Counted from the stretch's first letter, positions 8,452 through 16,957 are shown. The stretch is 32,507 bases of DNA from Rhodospirillales bacterium (GCA_028291365.1 JAQGIE010000176.1:1-32507), one strand, 5' to 3'. Notes: a model not told the origin generated them from the sequence alone. A program made the numbers and translations.

Positions 8452-9539
8452 TGCGGGTCGGTTCGCGCGATCTGCGCACCATCTGGGCCGACGGCGACGC
8501 GGTCGCGGTGATCGACCAGACGCGCCTGCCGCATGCGCTCGAAATCCTTCATTGGCGCACGCTCGACGATGCGGTCGCCGGCATTCGCAACATGGTGGTG
8601 CGCGGCGCGCCGCTGATCGGCGTCGCGGGCGCCTATGGGCTGGCCCTGGCGCTCCGCGCGGATTCGAGCGACGCGTCGCTCGCCCGTGCCGCTGCTGCGC
8701 TGCTCGCGGCGCGTCCGACCGCGGTCAATCTGCGCTGGGCGCTCGAACGCGCGCGAGACGCCGTCGCGTCGCAGCCCGCGTCGCAGCGCGCCGACATCGC
8801 GTGGGACGAAGCGGCGCGCATGGCCGACGAGGATTGCGCGACCTGCGAGGCGATCGGCCGCCACGGCAGCGCCTTGCTGCGCGCCACCGCCGAGACGCGC
8901 GGGCGCGTCGACGTGCTGACGCATTGCAATGCGGGCTGGCTCGCCACGGTCGACTGGGGCACGGCGCTGTCGCCGGTCTATGCCGCGCATCGGGCCGGCA
9001 TCGACGTGCATGTCTGGGTCGACGAGACGCGGCCGCGCAACCAGGGCGCCTCGCTGACCGCGTGGGAACTGGCGCAGGAAGGCATCCCGCACACGCTGAT
9101 CGTCGACAATGCCGGCGGGCATCTGATGCAGCAGGGGCGCGTCGACCTGGTGCTGGTCGGCAGCGACCGGACCACCGCGACCGGTGACGTCTGCAACAAG
9201 ATCGGCACCTACCTGAAAGCGCTGGCCGCGCACGACAATGGCGTGCGCTTCTACGCGGCGTTGCCGGCTTCGACGATCGATTTCCGCCTGCGCGACGGGC
9301 GCGCGATTCCGATCGAGGAGCGCGGCGCCGAAGAAGTCACCCACATCACCGGTGTCGATGCGCGGGGCGCGACCTCGACGGTGCGGATCGTGACCGACGG
9401 CACGGTCGCGGCCAACTGGGCCTTCGACGTAACGCCGTCGCGGCTGGTGACCGGCCTCGTCACCGAGCGCGGCCTGTGCGAGGCGAGCGAGGCGGGGATT
9501 CGGGGACTGTTTCCGGATCTGGTGGAAGCGGTAGCGTGA
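8451..9539 (+). CDS. mtnA: S-methyl-5-thioribose-1-phosphate isomerase
   Basis: Isomerises methylthioribose-1-phosphate to methylthioribulose-1-phosphate, the step after MtnK. 362 aa, normal length, eIF2B-like fold. Seen: RNMVVRGAPLIGVAGAYG (46-63), catalytic Cys159 in THCNAGWLATVDWGTAL and catalytic Asp239 in VGSDRTTATGDVCNKIGTY, matching Cys160/Asp240 of the Bacillus enzyme. The start is fixed by the TGATG junction with mtnK. The next gene downstream is not mtnB but a fused aldolase/dehydrogenase, pointing to an aldolase-type branch instead of the universal methionine salvage cycle. The same enzyme could serve 5-deoxyribose-1-phosphate. Confidence 0.95.
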   Translation: MRVGSRDLRTIWADGDAVAVIDQTRLPHALEILHWRTLDDAVAGIRNMVVRGAPLIGVAGAYGLALALRADSSDASLARAAAALLAARPTAVNLRWALERARDAVASQPASQRADIAWDEAARMADEDCATCEAIGRHGSALLRATAETRGRVDVLTHCNAGWLATVDWGTALSPVYAAHRAGIDVHVWVDETRPRNQGASLTAWELAQEGIPHTLIVDNAGGHLMQQGRVDLVLVGSDRTTATGDVCNKIGTYLKALAAHDNGVRFYAALPASTIDFRLRDGRAIPIEERGAEEVTHITGVDARGATSTVRIVTDGTVAANWAFDVTPSRLVTGLVTERGLCEASEAGIRGLFPDLVEAVA

Positions 9540-9551
9540 GTCCTCTTGCTC

Positions 9552-9664
9552 CGTCATGCCCGGCCTCGTGCCGGGCATCCACGCTACGCCGCCCTACGAA
9601 ATCAGAGTCCGTCGCTCGACGAGAGCCCATCGCGTGGATGGCCGGGACAAGCCCGGCCATGACG
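9552..9664. repeat. Paired REP-like palindromes, second copy
   Basis: Same architecture as 6989-7111: left module 9552-9583 begins CGTCATGCCCGGCC and right module 9633-9664 ends CCCGGCCATGACG, in inverted orientation about 50 nt apart. It fills most of the 145-nt gap between mtnA and the aldolase/dehydrogenase gene and could attenuate or stabilise that transcript. Confidence 0.85.
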
Positions 9665-9684
9665 AAAGAGAAGAGCAAAACAGC

Positions 9685-11673
9685 ATGATCTCTCGCTGGA
9701 ACGACGAAGACGCACGCCGCGCGGTCGAGCGCTATGCGCAACAGGGCGTCAACGAAGACGTCGCGCTGCGCACCTACAGCGCGCGATTGCTGGGCGGCGA
9801 TCCGACCCTGGTGCTGCATGGTGGAGGCAACACCTCGGTCAAGTCGCGCGAGATCGACGTGCATGGCGATGAGATCGACGTGCTGTGCGTCAAAGGCAGC
9901 GGCTGGGATCTCGGCACGATTGAACCGCCCGGCCATCCTTCGGTGCGGTTGCAGCCGCTCTTGCGCCTGCGCGCGCTGAGCGAGCTCAGCGACGAGGCGA
10001 TGGTCAATGCGCAGCGCGCCAACCTGCTCGATTCGAATGCGCCCAATCCGTCGGTCGAGACGCTGCTGCACGCCTTCCTGCCGGCCAAGTTCATCGACCA
10101 CACGCACGCGACCGCGGTGCTGGCCTTGGCCGACCAGCCGGACTCGGAACGGATTTTCGCCGATCTCTACGGCGCGCGCATGGCCAACGTGCCCTACGTC
10201 ATGCCGGGCTTCGCGCTGGCCAAGCTCGCCGCCGAGGTGCGCGACGCCAACCCTGAGGCCGAAGGGCTGGTGTTGATCAAGCACGGCATCTTCACCTGGG
10301 GCGCCACCGCGCGCGAAGCCTATGAACGGATGATCGCGCGCGTCGACGACGCCGAGCGTTTTCTTGGCGCCAGCGGCAAGACGCACGTGCAGATCCTGGC
10401 CCCCAAGCTCGATGCAGCTGCGGTGCTGCCGCACCTGCGCGGCGCGCTGATGCGCGCGGGTGCGCGGGCGCACTGGATTCTCGACCGCCGCGACAGCGTG
10501 GTCGCCGACCATCCCGATCTTGCCGAGCTGGCGCAGCGCGGCGTCGCGACACCCGACCACATCCTCCGCACCAAGCGCGCGCCGCTGCCGATCGCGGCGC
10601 CGAACGGCGATCTCGCGCTCTGGACTCGCGACGTGGTCGAGCCGGCGCTGGCGAAATTCGCTGCCGAGTACCAAGCCTATTTCCGCCGCAACGATGCGCG
10701 CGTCGGCGGCGGCAAGAAGATGCTCGATCCGCGCCCGCGGGTGCTGGCGGTGCCGGGCCTGGGTCTCGTCGCCGTCGGGCCGCGCGCCTCCGAAGCCGCG
10801 ATCACCGGCGACATCGCGCAGGCCTGGGAAGCGACTCTGCTGGCGGCGGAGTCGGTCGGGCGCTACGAGCCGGTCGGCGAGGCGGACAGTTTCGATCTCG
10901 AATACTGGTCGCTGGAACAGGCCAAGCTGGGCAAGGCGGCGAAGAAGCGGCTTGAAGGGCAGGTGGTGGTCATCACCGGCGCCGCGGGCGCGATCGGAAG
11001 CGCGACCGCGAAGGCGTTTGCGGCGGAAGGCGCCGAGATTGCGCTGCTCGACCGCGAAGACGGCGCCGGCATCGCTCGCTGCGACGTCACCGACCCGCTT
11101 CAGGTGCGCGACGCGTTCGACCAGATCGTGCGCCGTTTCGGCGGCGTCGACATCGTGGTCTCGAACGCGGGCTCGGCGATCGGCGGCGCCATGGCGTCGC
11201 TCGACGACAAAAAGCTGCGCGACAGTTTCGAGCTCAATTTCTTCGCCCACCAGAACGTCGCGCGCGAAGCGGTGCGGGTGTTGCGCGCACAAGCGGCGGG
11301 CGGCTGCCTGTTGTTCAACGTGTCGAAGCAGGCGATCAATCCGGGCCCCGATTTCGGTGCCTACGGCACCGCCAAGGCGGCGTTGCTGGCGCTGGTGCGG
11401 CAGTACGCGCTCGAACATGGGCGCGACGGGATCCGCGTCAACGCGGTCAATCCCGACCGCATCCGGTCGGGCCTGCTCACCGACGCGATGATCGCCGAAC
11501 GCGCCAAGGCGCGCGGCGTCGACGAGAAGACCTATCTCGCGGGCAATCTGCTGGGGGAGGAGGTCCAGGCCGGCGACGTCGCGCAGGCCTTCGTGTTCAG
11601 CGCGCTCTTGAGCAAGACCACCGGCAACGTGCTGACGGTCGATGGCGGCAACGTCGCGGCGATGCTGCGGTAA
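9685..11673 (+). CDS. Bifunctional class II aldolase / short-chain dehydrogenase fusion
   Basis: A 662-aa fusion of the type known from rhamnulose-1-phosphate aldolase/lactaldehyde dehydrogenase. Residues 1-400 are a class II (zinc) aldolase: LHGGGNTSVK near 44-53, IDHTHATAVLAL with His139 and His141, and IKHGIFTWG with His200. Residues 425-662 are an SDR domain: TGAAGAIG (431-438), NAGSAIGG and the catalytic Ser547-Tyr560-Lys564 set (YGTAK). The ATG at 9685 follows GAGAAGAG; the frame extends upstream only into the palindromic repeat. Because it follows mtnK-mtnA, I infer that it cleaves methylthioribulose-1-phosphate or 5-deoxyribulose-1-phosphate to DHAP plus methylthioacetaldehyde or acetaldehyde and then oxidises or reduces the aldehyde. 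The rhamnose role remains possible, but no rhamnose gene is nearby. Confidence 0.88.
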   Translation: MISRWNDEDARRAVERYAQQGVNEDVALRTYSARLLGGDPTLVLHGGGNTSVKSREIDVHGDEIDVLCVKGSGWDLGTIEPPGHPSVRLQPLLRLRALSELSDEAMVNAQRANLLDSNAPNPSVETLLHAFLPAKFIDHTHATAVLALADQPDSERIFADLYGARMANVPYVMPGFALAKLAAEVRDANPEAEGLVLIKHGIFTWGATAREAYERMIARVDDAERFLGASGKTHVQILAPKLDAAAVLPHLRGALMRAGARAHWILDRRDSVVADHPDLAELAQRGVATPDHILRTKRAPLPIAAPNGDLALWTRDVVEPALAKFAAEYQAYFRRNDARVGGGKKMLDPRPRVLAVPGLGLVAVGPRASEAAITGDIAQAWEATLLAAESVGRYEPVGEADSFDLEYWSLEQAKLGKAAKKRLEGQVVVITGAAGAIGSATAKAFAAEGAEIALLDREDGAGIARCDVTDPLQVRDAFDQIVRRFGGVDIVVSNAGSAIGGAMASLDDKKLRDSFELNFFAHQNVAREAVRVLRAQAAGGCLLFNVSKQAINPGPDFGAYGTAKAALLALVRQYALEHGRDGIRVNAVNPDRIRSGLLTDAMIAERAKARGVDEKTYLAGNLLGEEVQAGDVAQAFVFSALLSKTTGNVLTVDGGNVAAMLR

Positions 11674-11730
11674 TCAGGATTCGCGCGGGGACCCAGTGGG
11701 CCGAGGCTGCCGTGTCACCGGTCATAGGAA

Positions 11731-11753
11731 TGGATCCCCGCGCTCGCGGGGAA
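11731..11753. repeat. Short palindromic repeat (ATCCCCGCG family)
   Basis: ATCCCCGCG-CT-CGCGGGGAAT forms a tight hairpin between the aldolase/dehydrogenase gene and the first transglutaminase gene. The same module family appears at 17969, 22630, 22658 and 22757. It may act as a terminator-like or mRNA-stabilising element. Confidence 0.75.
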
Positions 11754-11792
11754 TAGCTTGACCCAGCCCCCGGGCCGGGGTCCTGGTAGCCC

Positions 11793-12719
11793 ATGTCGAT
11801 TCTCACCGTTCGTCATCTGACCCGCTATCGCTACCGGCATCCGGTCAGCTTCGGCGAGCACCGGATGATGTTCCGGCCGCGCGAGAGCTACGATCAGCGC
11901 CTGCTGGATTCCAACGTGATCATCACGCCGAAGCCGTCGGCGCTGCGCTACGTGCACGACGTGTTCGGCAACTGCGTCGGCATCGTGCGCTTTGACGGCA
12001 CGCTCGCCGATGAACTTACGTTCGAGAGCCGCGTCCGGCTCGAGCATCTGCCGGACGCCGGCGACTACAGCGCCGAGACCGAGGCCTATGCGCGGATCTT
12101 TCCCTTCGCCTACGGCTCGGAAGAGCTGCCCGACCTGCAACGTTCGATCGAACGGTCCTATCCCGATCCCGACCGCTCGGTCGAACGTTGGGCCCGGCGC
12201 TTTTTGAACAAGCACGGCCACACCGACACGCATCGCATGCTCGCCACCATGACCGCGGCGGTGCGCGAAGACATCGAATACGCGACGCGCACCGAACGCG
12301 GCACGCAGACGCCGGCCGAGACGCTGCGGCTTCGCCGCGGCACGTGTCGCGACTTCGCCGTGCTGATGATGGAAGGGCTGCGCGCGCTCGGCCTCGCGAC
12401 CCGCTTCATGTCCGGCTACATCTACAGCCCGCGTGCGGCCGATGGTTCCGACCGCCACCGCGGCGGCGGCCACACCCATGCCTGGGTGCGCGTCTACCTG
12501 CCGGGCTGCGGCTGGATCGAGTTCGATCCCACCAACGGCATCGTCGGCAATCGCGATCTCATCCGGGTCGCGGTAACGAGAGACCCGCATCAGGCGTTGC
12601 CGTTGTCGGGCACCTGGAACGGCTTGCCGTCGAGCTTTCTCGACATGGATGTCGAAGTCGACGTCGATGATTGTACCGGCGACCCTGGTTTCGAACCGCA
12701 ATCGCTCCAGCTTGCTTGA
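11793..12719 (+). CDS. Transglutaminase-like protein with bacterial N-terminal region
   Basis: 308-aa protein with the bacterial transglutaminase-like N-terminal beta domain (LTVRHLTRYRYRHPVSFGEHRMM, residues 4-26) and a transglutaminase/protease-like core. The catalytic triad is visible as Cys in RRGTCRDFAVLMMEGLRALG, His in HTHAWVRVYLPGCGW and Asp in FDPTNGIVGN. There is no signal peptide, so it is probably cytoplasmic. Such proteins may act as peptidases or amide-forming enzymes; no substrate is known for most. Only a weak ribosome-binding site precedes the ATG. It is followed after 31 nt by a second, diverged gene of the same superfamily, so the pair may be an operon and the products may interact. 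Confidence 0.88.
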   Translation: MSILTVRHLTRYRYRHPVSFGEHRMMFRPRESYDQRLLDSNVIITPKPSALRYVHDVFGNCVGIVRFDGTLADELTFESRVRLEHLPDAGDYSAETEAYARIFPFAYGSEELPDLQRSIERSYPDPDRSVERWARRFLNKHGHTDTHRMLATMTAAVREDIEYATRTERGTQTPAETLRLRRGTCRDFAVLMMEGLRALGLATRFMSGYIYSPRAADGSDRHRGGGHTHAWVRVYLPGCGWIEFDPTNGIVGNRDLIRVAVTRDPHQALPLSGTWNGLPSSFLDMDVEVDVDDCTGDPGFEPQSLQLA

Positions 12720-12750
12720 CTTGCCATTTGACGTTTGAGAGGACAGGACA

Positions 12751-13572
12751 TTGCGCATCCGCGCCGGCTACCGCATCGCCTATCAATGCTCGGAGCCGAC
12801 TGCGATCCTGGCCCATCTCGACCTGCACCCGTCGCGCCTGCACGATCTGGAATCACCCGATCGCATGCGCACCGATCCGCCGGTCGAAACCCATCGCTAC
12901 CAAGACATGTTCGGGAATGTCTGCACGCGGCTGGTGGCGCCCGCGGGCCCGATCACGCTCAGCAGCGAGTTCATCATCCGCGACAGCGGCCTGTTCGATC
13001 TCGTGGTTCCCGACGCGATTCAGCATCAAGTCGCCGAGCTGCCCGATGATACGCTGATCTACCTGCTCGGCAGCCGCTATTGCGAGACCGACCGCCTGTC
13101 CGACGTCGCCTGGCAGTTGTTCGGCCGCACGCCGACCGGCTGGGCGCGCGTGCAGGCGATCGTCGATTACGTGCACGGCCATATCGGCTTCGACTATCAG
13201 CAGGCACGGCCGACGCGCGGCGCGTACGACGCCTGGCTCGAGCAGGTCGGCGTGTGCCGCGACTACGCACATCTCGCCATCGCCTTCTGCCGCTGCATGA
13301 ATATTCCGGCGCGCTATTGCACCGGCTATCTCGGTGACATCGGGCCGGGCTCGACGCCCGGTCTGATGGATTTCAGCGCCTGGTTCGAAGCCTATCTCGG
13401 CGGGCGCTGGTACGTGTTCGACGCGCGCAACCGCGTGCCGCGCATCGGCCGTGCTTTGATCGCGCGCGGCCGCGACGCGACCGACGTCGCCATCACCACC
13501 AGCTTCGGCCGGCTGGATCTGCTGTCGTTCGAAGTCATCGCCGACGAGATGCCGGCGCTGCAGCACGCGTAG
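12751..13572 (+). CDS. Transglutaminase-like protein, second of the pair
   Basis: 273-aa protein starting at a TTG preceded by GAGAGGACA. It has the N-terminal beta region (MRIRAGYRIAYQCSEPT) and a transglutaminase core with the nucleophile Cys in QVGVCRDYAHLAIAFCR. At the expected histidine position the motif reads DFSAWFEAYLGGRWYVFDARN, so Ser replaces the His of the usual HAW motif, while the Asp of the FDA motif is kept. Either this subfamily uses another residue or the protein is catalytically inactive. The tail PRIGRALIARGRDATDVAITTSFG is characteristic of this alphaproteobacterial-type subfamily as I remember it. Adjacent to a paralogue with an intact triad. Confidence 0.85.
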   Translation: MRIRAGYRIAYQCSEPTAILAHLDLHPSRLHDLESPDRMRTDPPVETHRYQDMFGNVCTRLVAPAGPITLSSEFIIRDSGLFDLVVPDAIQHQVAELPDDTLIYLLGSRYCETDRLSDVAWQLFGRTPTGWARVQAIVDYVHGHIGFDYQQARPTRGAYDAWLEQVGVCRDYAHLAIAFCRCMNIPARYCTGYLGDIGPGSTPGLMDFSAWFEAYLGGRWYVFDARNRVPRIGRALIARGRDATDVAITTSFGRLDLLSFEVIADEMPALQHA

Positions 13573-13578
13573 ATCCGG

Positions 13579-15303
13579 TCAGACCGACGTATCGGGATAG
13601 ATCGACCACAGCATGTTGCCGGCGGTGTTGGCGCCGGTCAGGCCGACATTCTCGTTGCTCTCGGAAAAGTTGACCAGCAACGTGGCGCGCGACGTGCCAT
13701 CCTGTAGCGCCTTCACCTGAATTGCTAACCCGCCTGCATCCGGCGTTCGCTGCAGCACGTTCTGATAGAGCAGCGTGACGAACGCTTCGTCGCTGGGATT
13801 GGCTCCGTATTTGCCGATGAACTCGGCCGAGCCGAGGAAATTCTGAGCTAGCTGGATGTCCGCGAAATACTGCGCCTCGGTGCAGGTGAACCCACCGAAA
13901 GGACGCGCATTGTCGTGGCCCGCGGCTGCTTGCGCCGCGACCATCGGATCCAATCCTGCACGAACCTGCACCATCAGCCCGGCTTCGTCGGGCACGCGCG
14001 CGAAGGCCGCCTGGTAGAGGCGATAGGCGGGCAGGCCGTTGGTGCCCGCGTCGGCGATCAGCACGCCGTCGCTGAACACGATGCGCTCGACGCCGGTCAG
14101 ATGGTCGGTCTCGCCGCTGCGCGCGACGTTGACCGTGCCGTTGGCGAGACGCGTCGTGGTCCAGATGCTGCGCGCGCCGGTTTCGGTGAAGGTGTCGCGG
14201 CCGAACGACGTGCCGACGACTTCCTCGCTGCCGGCATGCGCGGTAAAGGCGGTGCCGGGAAAGGACGACGCGGTGAGCGTCTTGTCGCTGAATTGAATGG
14301 CCTGGATGTTGGTCAGCGTGTCGGCGCCATCGCGGCCCGAAATCTTGTCGGTGACGATCAGCGATCCGCCCGACGCGGTGATCGTGTAGTCGGTCGACTT
14401 GCCGCGATAGAATGCGGTGTTGTTGCCGGCGCCGCCATTGATCGTATCGTTGCCGCCGAACCCCATCACCAGATCGTCGCCGTCGCCCGGCGCCAGCGTG
14501 TCTGCGGTCTCGTCGCCGAAAAAATAGTCGGCGCCGGGCGTCGCGGTGTTGATCAGGCTCATGCCGAGATCGTGCAGGATCGCGAGATCGTACTTGCTGT
14601 ACTGGAACCGCATGCCGTGCGGCGTCGTGTAGTTGATCATGTCGAGACCTTCGGAGGTCGCGATATGATAGTATTTCGAGCCTTGCGCGCTCGGTTCGAG
14701 CGCGAGCGGCGTGTAGTTGTGCATCGCCTGCGTCGCTGCACCGGTGAAGAACGGCGCGCCGTTGATGAAACTGGTCAGCGCGTCGAATTCGGTCTCGCTG
14801 TTGCCGGGAAACCTGGTCGGGTCGTTGGGATCGCGCGTGCCCGACATGCCGATGAGATGCAGAATCTCGTGCACGAAGACGTGGAAGAACTCGACCTTGG
14901 CCGCCGGCACCGCATCGCTGCGATCGAGTGGCGTCGGATCGAGCCAGAAGCCCTGTCCGGTGTCGCTGAGGTTGAGCAGGTCGGCGGCGATATTGAGCTG
15001 GCCGTCGGCATTGCTGGGGCCGTTGGGATCGTTGCCGGTCAACAGCTCGGATGCGATGCCGCAGCGGGTGAGGGTGTTTCCGTCGGGTGCCTTGGTCGGC
15101 AGTCCGACGCCGCCGAGCGGCCGCGAATTGATGCCGCCGGTCGCGGTCACGTGCAGTTCGAGATCGATCGTGCCTTTGCCGGCGACATGCGCGGCCACGT
15201 ATTGCAGCGCGGCATCGACATTCGCGGTCAGCGCATCGCGCACCGCCTGCGGCAGCGTCGGGTCGTCATAAATGTAGGTGACGCGCCAAGCTGAAGCAGC
15301 CAT
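13579..15303 (-). CDS. Secreted HEXXH metalloprotease-like protein with RTX-type repeats and DUF4214 domain
   Basis: 574-aa protein with no N-terminal signal peptide. The first 260 residues contain FFHVFVHEILHLIGMSG, a zinc-protease HEXXH motif at 145-149 followed by the Gly of metzincins, but the 11th position is Gly instead of the third His/Asp ligand. Residues about 265-310 carry RTX-like calcium repeats (GDGDDLVMGFGGNDTINGGAGNNT). A C-terminal DUF4214 domain spans about 425-570 (YRLYQAAFARVPDEAGL...AEFIGKYGANPSDEAFVTLLYQNVLQRTPDAGG, broken here). RTX repeats and lack of a signal peptide imply type I secretion; no transporter genes are in the window. It may be a surface-associated or S-layer-like protease. 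The assignment of activity is an inference. Confidence 0.8.
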   Translation of the reverse strand: MAASAWRVTYIYDDPTLPQAVRDALTANVDAALQYVAAHVAGKGTIDLELHVTATGGINSRPLGGVGLPTKAPDGNTLTRCGIASELLTGNDPNGPSNADGQLNIAADLLNLSDTGQGFWLDPTPLDRSDAVPAAKVEFFHVFVHEILHLIGMSGTRDPNDPTRFPGNSETEFDALTSFINGAPFFTGAATQAMHNYTPLALEPSAQGSKYYHIATSEGLDMINYTTPHGMRFQYSKYDLAILHDLGMSLINTATPGADYFFGDETADTLAPGDGDDLVMGFGGNDTINGGAGNNTAFYRGKSTDYTITASGGSLIVTDKISGRDGADTLTNIQAIQFSDKTLTASSFPGTAFTAHAGSEEVVGTSFGRDTFTETGARSIWTTTRLANGTVNVARSGETDHLTGVERIVFSDGVLIADAGTNGLPAYRLYQAAFARVPDEAGLMVQVRAGLDPMVAAQAAAGHDNARPFGGFTCTEAQYFADIQLAQNFLGSAEFIGKYGANPSDEAFVTLLYQNVLQRTPDAGGLAIQVKALQDGTSRATLLVNFSESNENVGLTGANTAGNMLWSIYPDTSV

Positions 15304-15413
15304 CGGGGACCTCGCGCCGAGTTGCCCGTCAGAGAACCGTGAAAACCGCTGGGCCGTCCAGTCTTACCTGCTGGCGAGGTCGGCCGGCAGCCAATCGCGG
15401 CGGAGGCGCCGGT

Positions 15414-15441
15414 GTCACGCCGCTCTCGAGAGCGGCGTGAC
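15414..15441. other. Perfect 28-bp palindrome
   Basis: GTCACGCCGCTCTC (15414-15427) is followed immediately by its exact reverse complement GAGAGCGGCGTGAC (15428-15441), with no spacer. It lies 14 nt past the stop of the minus-strand gene 15456-15944 and about 110 nt upstream of the minus-strand RTX gene. It may be a hairpin terminator of the former (no T run follows) or an operator for the latter. Confidence 0.8.
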
Positions 15442-15455
15442 GTTCACTGAACAAT

Positions 15456-15944
15456 TCAGTCCGCCGTCGCTTTGCAGGCTTCGAGCTTGGTGATCGCGTC
15501 GCGCGTGTCGTCGAGCGAGAAGGTGCCCGAGTAGTTCTCTGGCTTGCCCTGCATCGTCATGTCGAGATTCTTGCCGTTCATCAGCGCGTCGATCGACGCG
15601 CCGCTGGTCTCGAACAAGGTCGCTGCGGTGTTCTTGTCGAACGCGAAGGCGTCGACGGTCTGCTTCCATTTCTTGTCGACCGCCAGGACCAGCTTCAGGT
15701 CTTCCTTCGGCGTGAAGGTCGTGTCGCTGTCGGCGAACCACAGCAGCAGCCCCTTGCCATGGCTGACATAGTTGATGCCCCAGGCGATCGTGTTCTTGTT
15801 GTCGCCGCGCCAGTTCTGCTTGATGCCGCAGGCCGGGCCGAGATCGACCGTCCACACACCGACCGCCTTAATCTGCGCCTGTGCCGGCAACGACAGGCCG
15901 GCCACCGCCAGGCACGCGAGTGCGGCGCTCTTCAATCCACGCAT
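15456..15944 (-). CDS. Small secreted protein of unknown function
   Basis: 162-aa protein with a signal peptide (MRGLKSAALACLAVAGLSLPAQAQ). The mature part starts with IKAVGVWTVDLGPACGIKQNW and ends with LEACKATAD; its two cysteines could form one disulphide in the periplasm. I do not recognise a domain. The ATG at 15944 is chosen because it opens the signal peptide and follows AAGGGAGA; the frame continues upstream without meaning. The codirectional LysR gene ends 95 nt upstream and the RTX gene begins about 150 nt downstream, so it is probably a single-gene unit. The region just upstream of the start is AT-richer than its surroundings and probably holds the promoter. Confidence 0.78.
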   Translation of the reverse strand: MRGLKSAALACLAVAGLSLPAQAQIKAVGVWTVDLGPACGIKQNWRGDNKNTIAWGINYVSHGKGLLLWFADSDTTFTPKEDLKLVLAVDKKWKQTVDAFAFDKNTAATLFETSGASIDALMNGKNLDMTMQGKPENYSGTFSLDDTRDAITKLEACKATAD

Positions 15945-16039
15945 CCGATGTCTCCCTTGACCGGGCGTTTTTGCCCAGCCGTCGTGCCTAGGGCGCGATC
16001 GTAAATGAGATCTAAATTTTGCGACTCGAGTCACGCCGG

Positions 16040-16924
16040 CTACACCAGCGACGAGGCGTGCATCGCGTCCTTGAGCCAATGCTTGAACTGCAGCGCGACG
16101 CCGGCCGGCGGTTCGCCGGTGCGCCAGACGGCGTAATAGCCGTACACGTCGGGCACCTGGGTTTCGAACAGCCGCACCAGCCGTCCGCTTTCGAGGTCGT
16201 CGGCGACCAGCAGGCCGCGCGCCAGCGCGACGCCGCGGCCGGCGGCGGCCGCTTCGAGCACCATCGCGCTGTCGCTGAGATTGATGCCGCCGCTGGGCTC
16301 GGGCAGACGCAGTCGCGCCGCGCGCAGCCAGGGCGACCAGGGCTGCCACGCATGCCGCAGCAAGGTCGCGCGGCGCAGGTCGCCCGGCCGCTCGATCTTC
16401 TGGTCGCGCTTGTATCTGGGGGCGCAGACCGGAAACAGGATTTCGTCGGCGAGACGCTCATCGACGCCGTTGGGCCAGCCGCCCGGCCCGTAGCGCAGCG
16501 CGATGTCGATGCCGGTGGCGAGAAAGTCGCCGATGTCGGCGGTCGAACGGATCTCCACCTCGGTACTCGGCATCTGCTGCGCGAAGTCGAGCATGCGCGA
16601 CACCAGCCAGCGCGTCGCCAGGGTCGGATGGACCGAGACGACCAGCCGCGACCGTCCGCGCTTGGGCTTGTCAGGAAAGGTACGTTCGAGCAGTTGCAGC
16701 GCCTGCCGGCATTGCGTCAGCAACGTCACCGCGTCGCGCGTCGGCACCATGCCGGTGCGGGTGCGGCGGAACAGGCGCACGCCGAGCCGCGTCTCGAGCT
16801 CGCGGATGCGATGGCTGATGGCGCCATGCGTCAGCGACAGCTCGTTCGCCGCCGCTGAATAGGAGCCGTGACGCGCCGCGGCGTCGAAGGCGCGCAAGGT
16901 CTGGATCGACGGCAACTGTTCCAT
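16040..16924 (-). CDS. LysR-family regulator, GcvA-like
   Basis: 294-aa regulator. The N-terminal DNA-binding domain reads PSIQTLRAFDAAARHGSYSAAANELSLTHGAISHRIRELE (broken here at will; residues 5-44), the form typical of the GcvA branch, followed by a ligand-binding domain. It diverges from the VOC-methyltransferase-cupin-TonB-MFS cluster, and the 102-nt space between the two starts holds a perfect T-N11-A palindrome. This makes it the likely regulator of that cluster, with the cluster's substrate or an intermediate as inducer. No other candidate regulator is nearby. Confidence 0.9.
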   Translation of the reverse strand: MEQLPSIQTLRAFDAAARHGSYSAAANELSLTHGAISHRIRELETRLGVRLFRRTRTGMVPTRDAVTLLTQCRQALQLLERTFPDKPKRGRSRLVVSVHPTLATRWLVSRMLDFAQQMPSTEVEIRSTADIGDFLATGIDIALRYGPGGWPNGVDERLADEILFPVCAPRYKRDQKIERPGDLRRATLLRHAWQPWSPWLRAARLRLPEPSGGINLSDSAMVLEAAAAGRGVALARGLLVADDLESGRLVRLFETQVPDVYGYYAVWRTGEPPAGVALQFKHWLKDAMHASSLV

Positions 16925-16938
16925 GACGGTCCGGCCAG

Positions 16939-16957
16939 TTGTGAGGGATTTTCACAA
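16939..16957. promoter_or_regulatory. LysR-box operator
   Basis: TTGTGA-GGGATTT-TCACAA is a perfect 6-bp inverted repeat with a 7-nt centre. It contains the symmetric T-N11-A signature of LysR-type regulators (T at 16942, A at 16954). It sits 15 nt from the divergent LysR start and 70 nt from the VOC gene start, the standard position for autoregulation plus activation. Confidence 0.72.
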
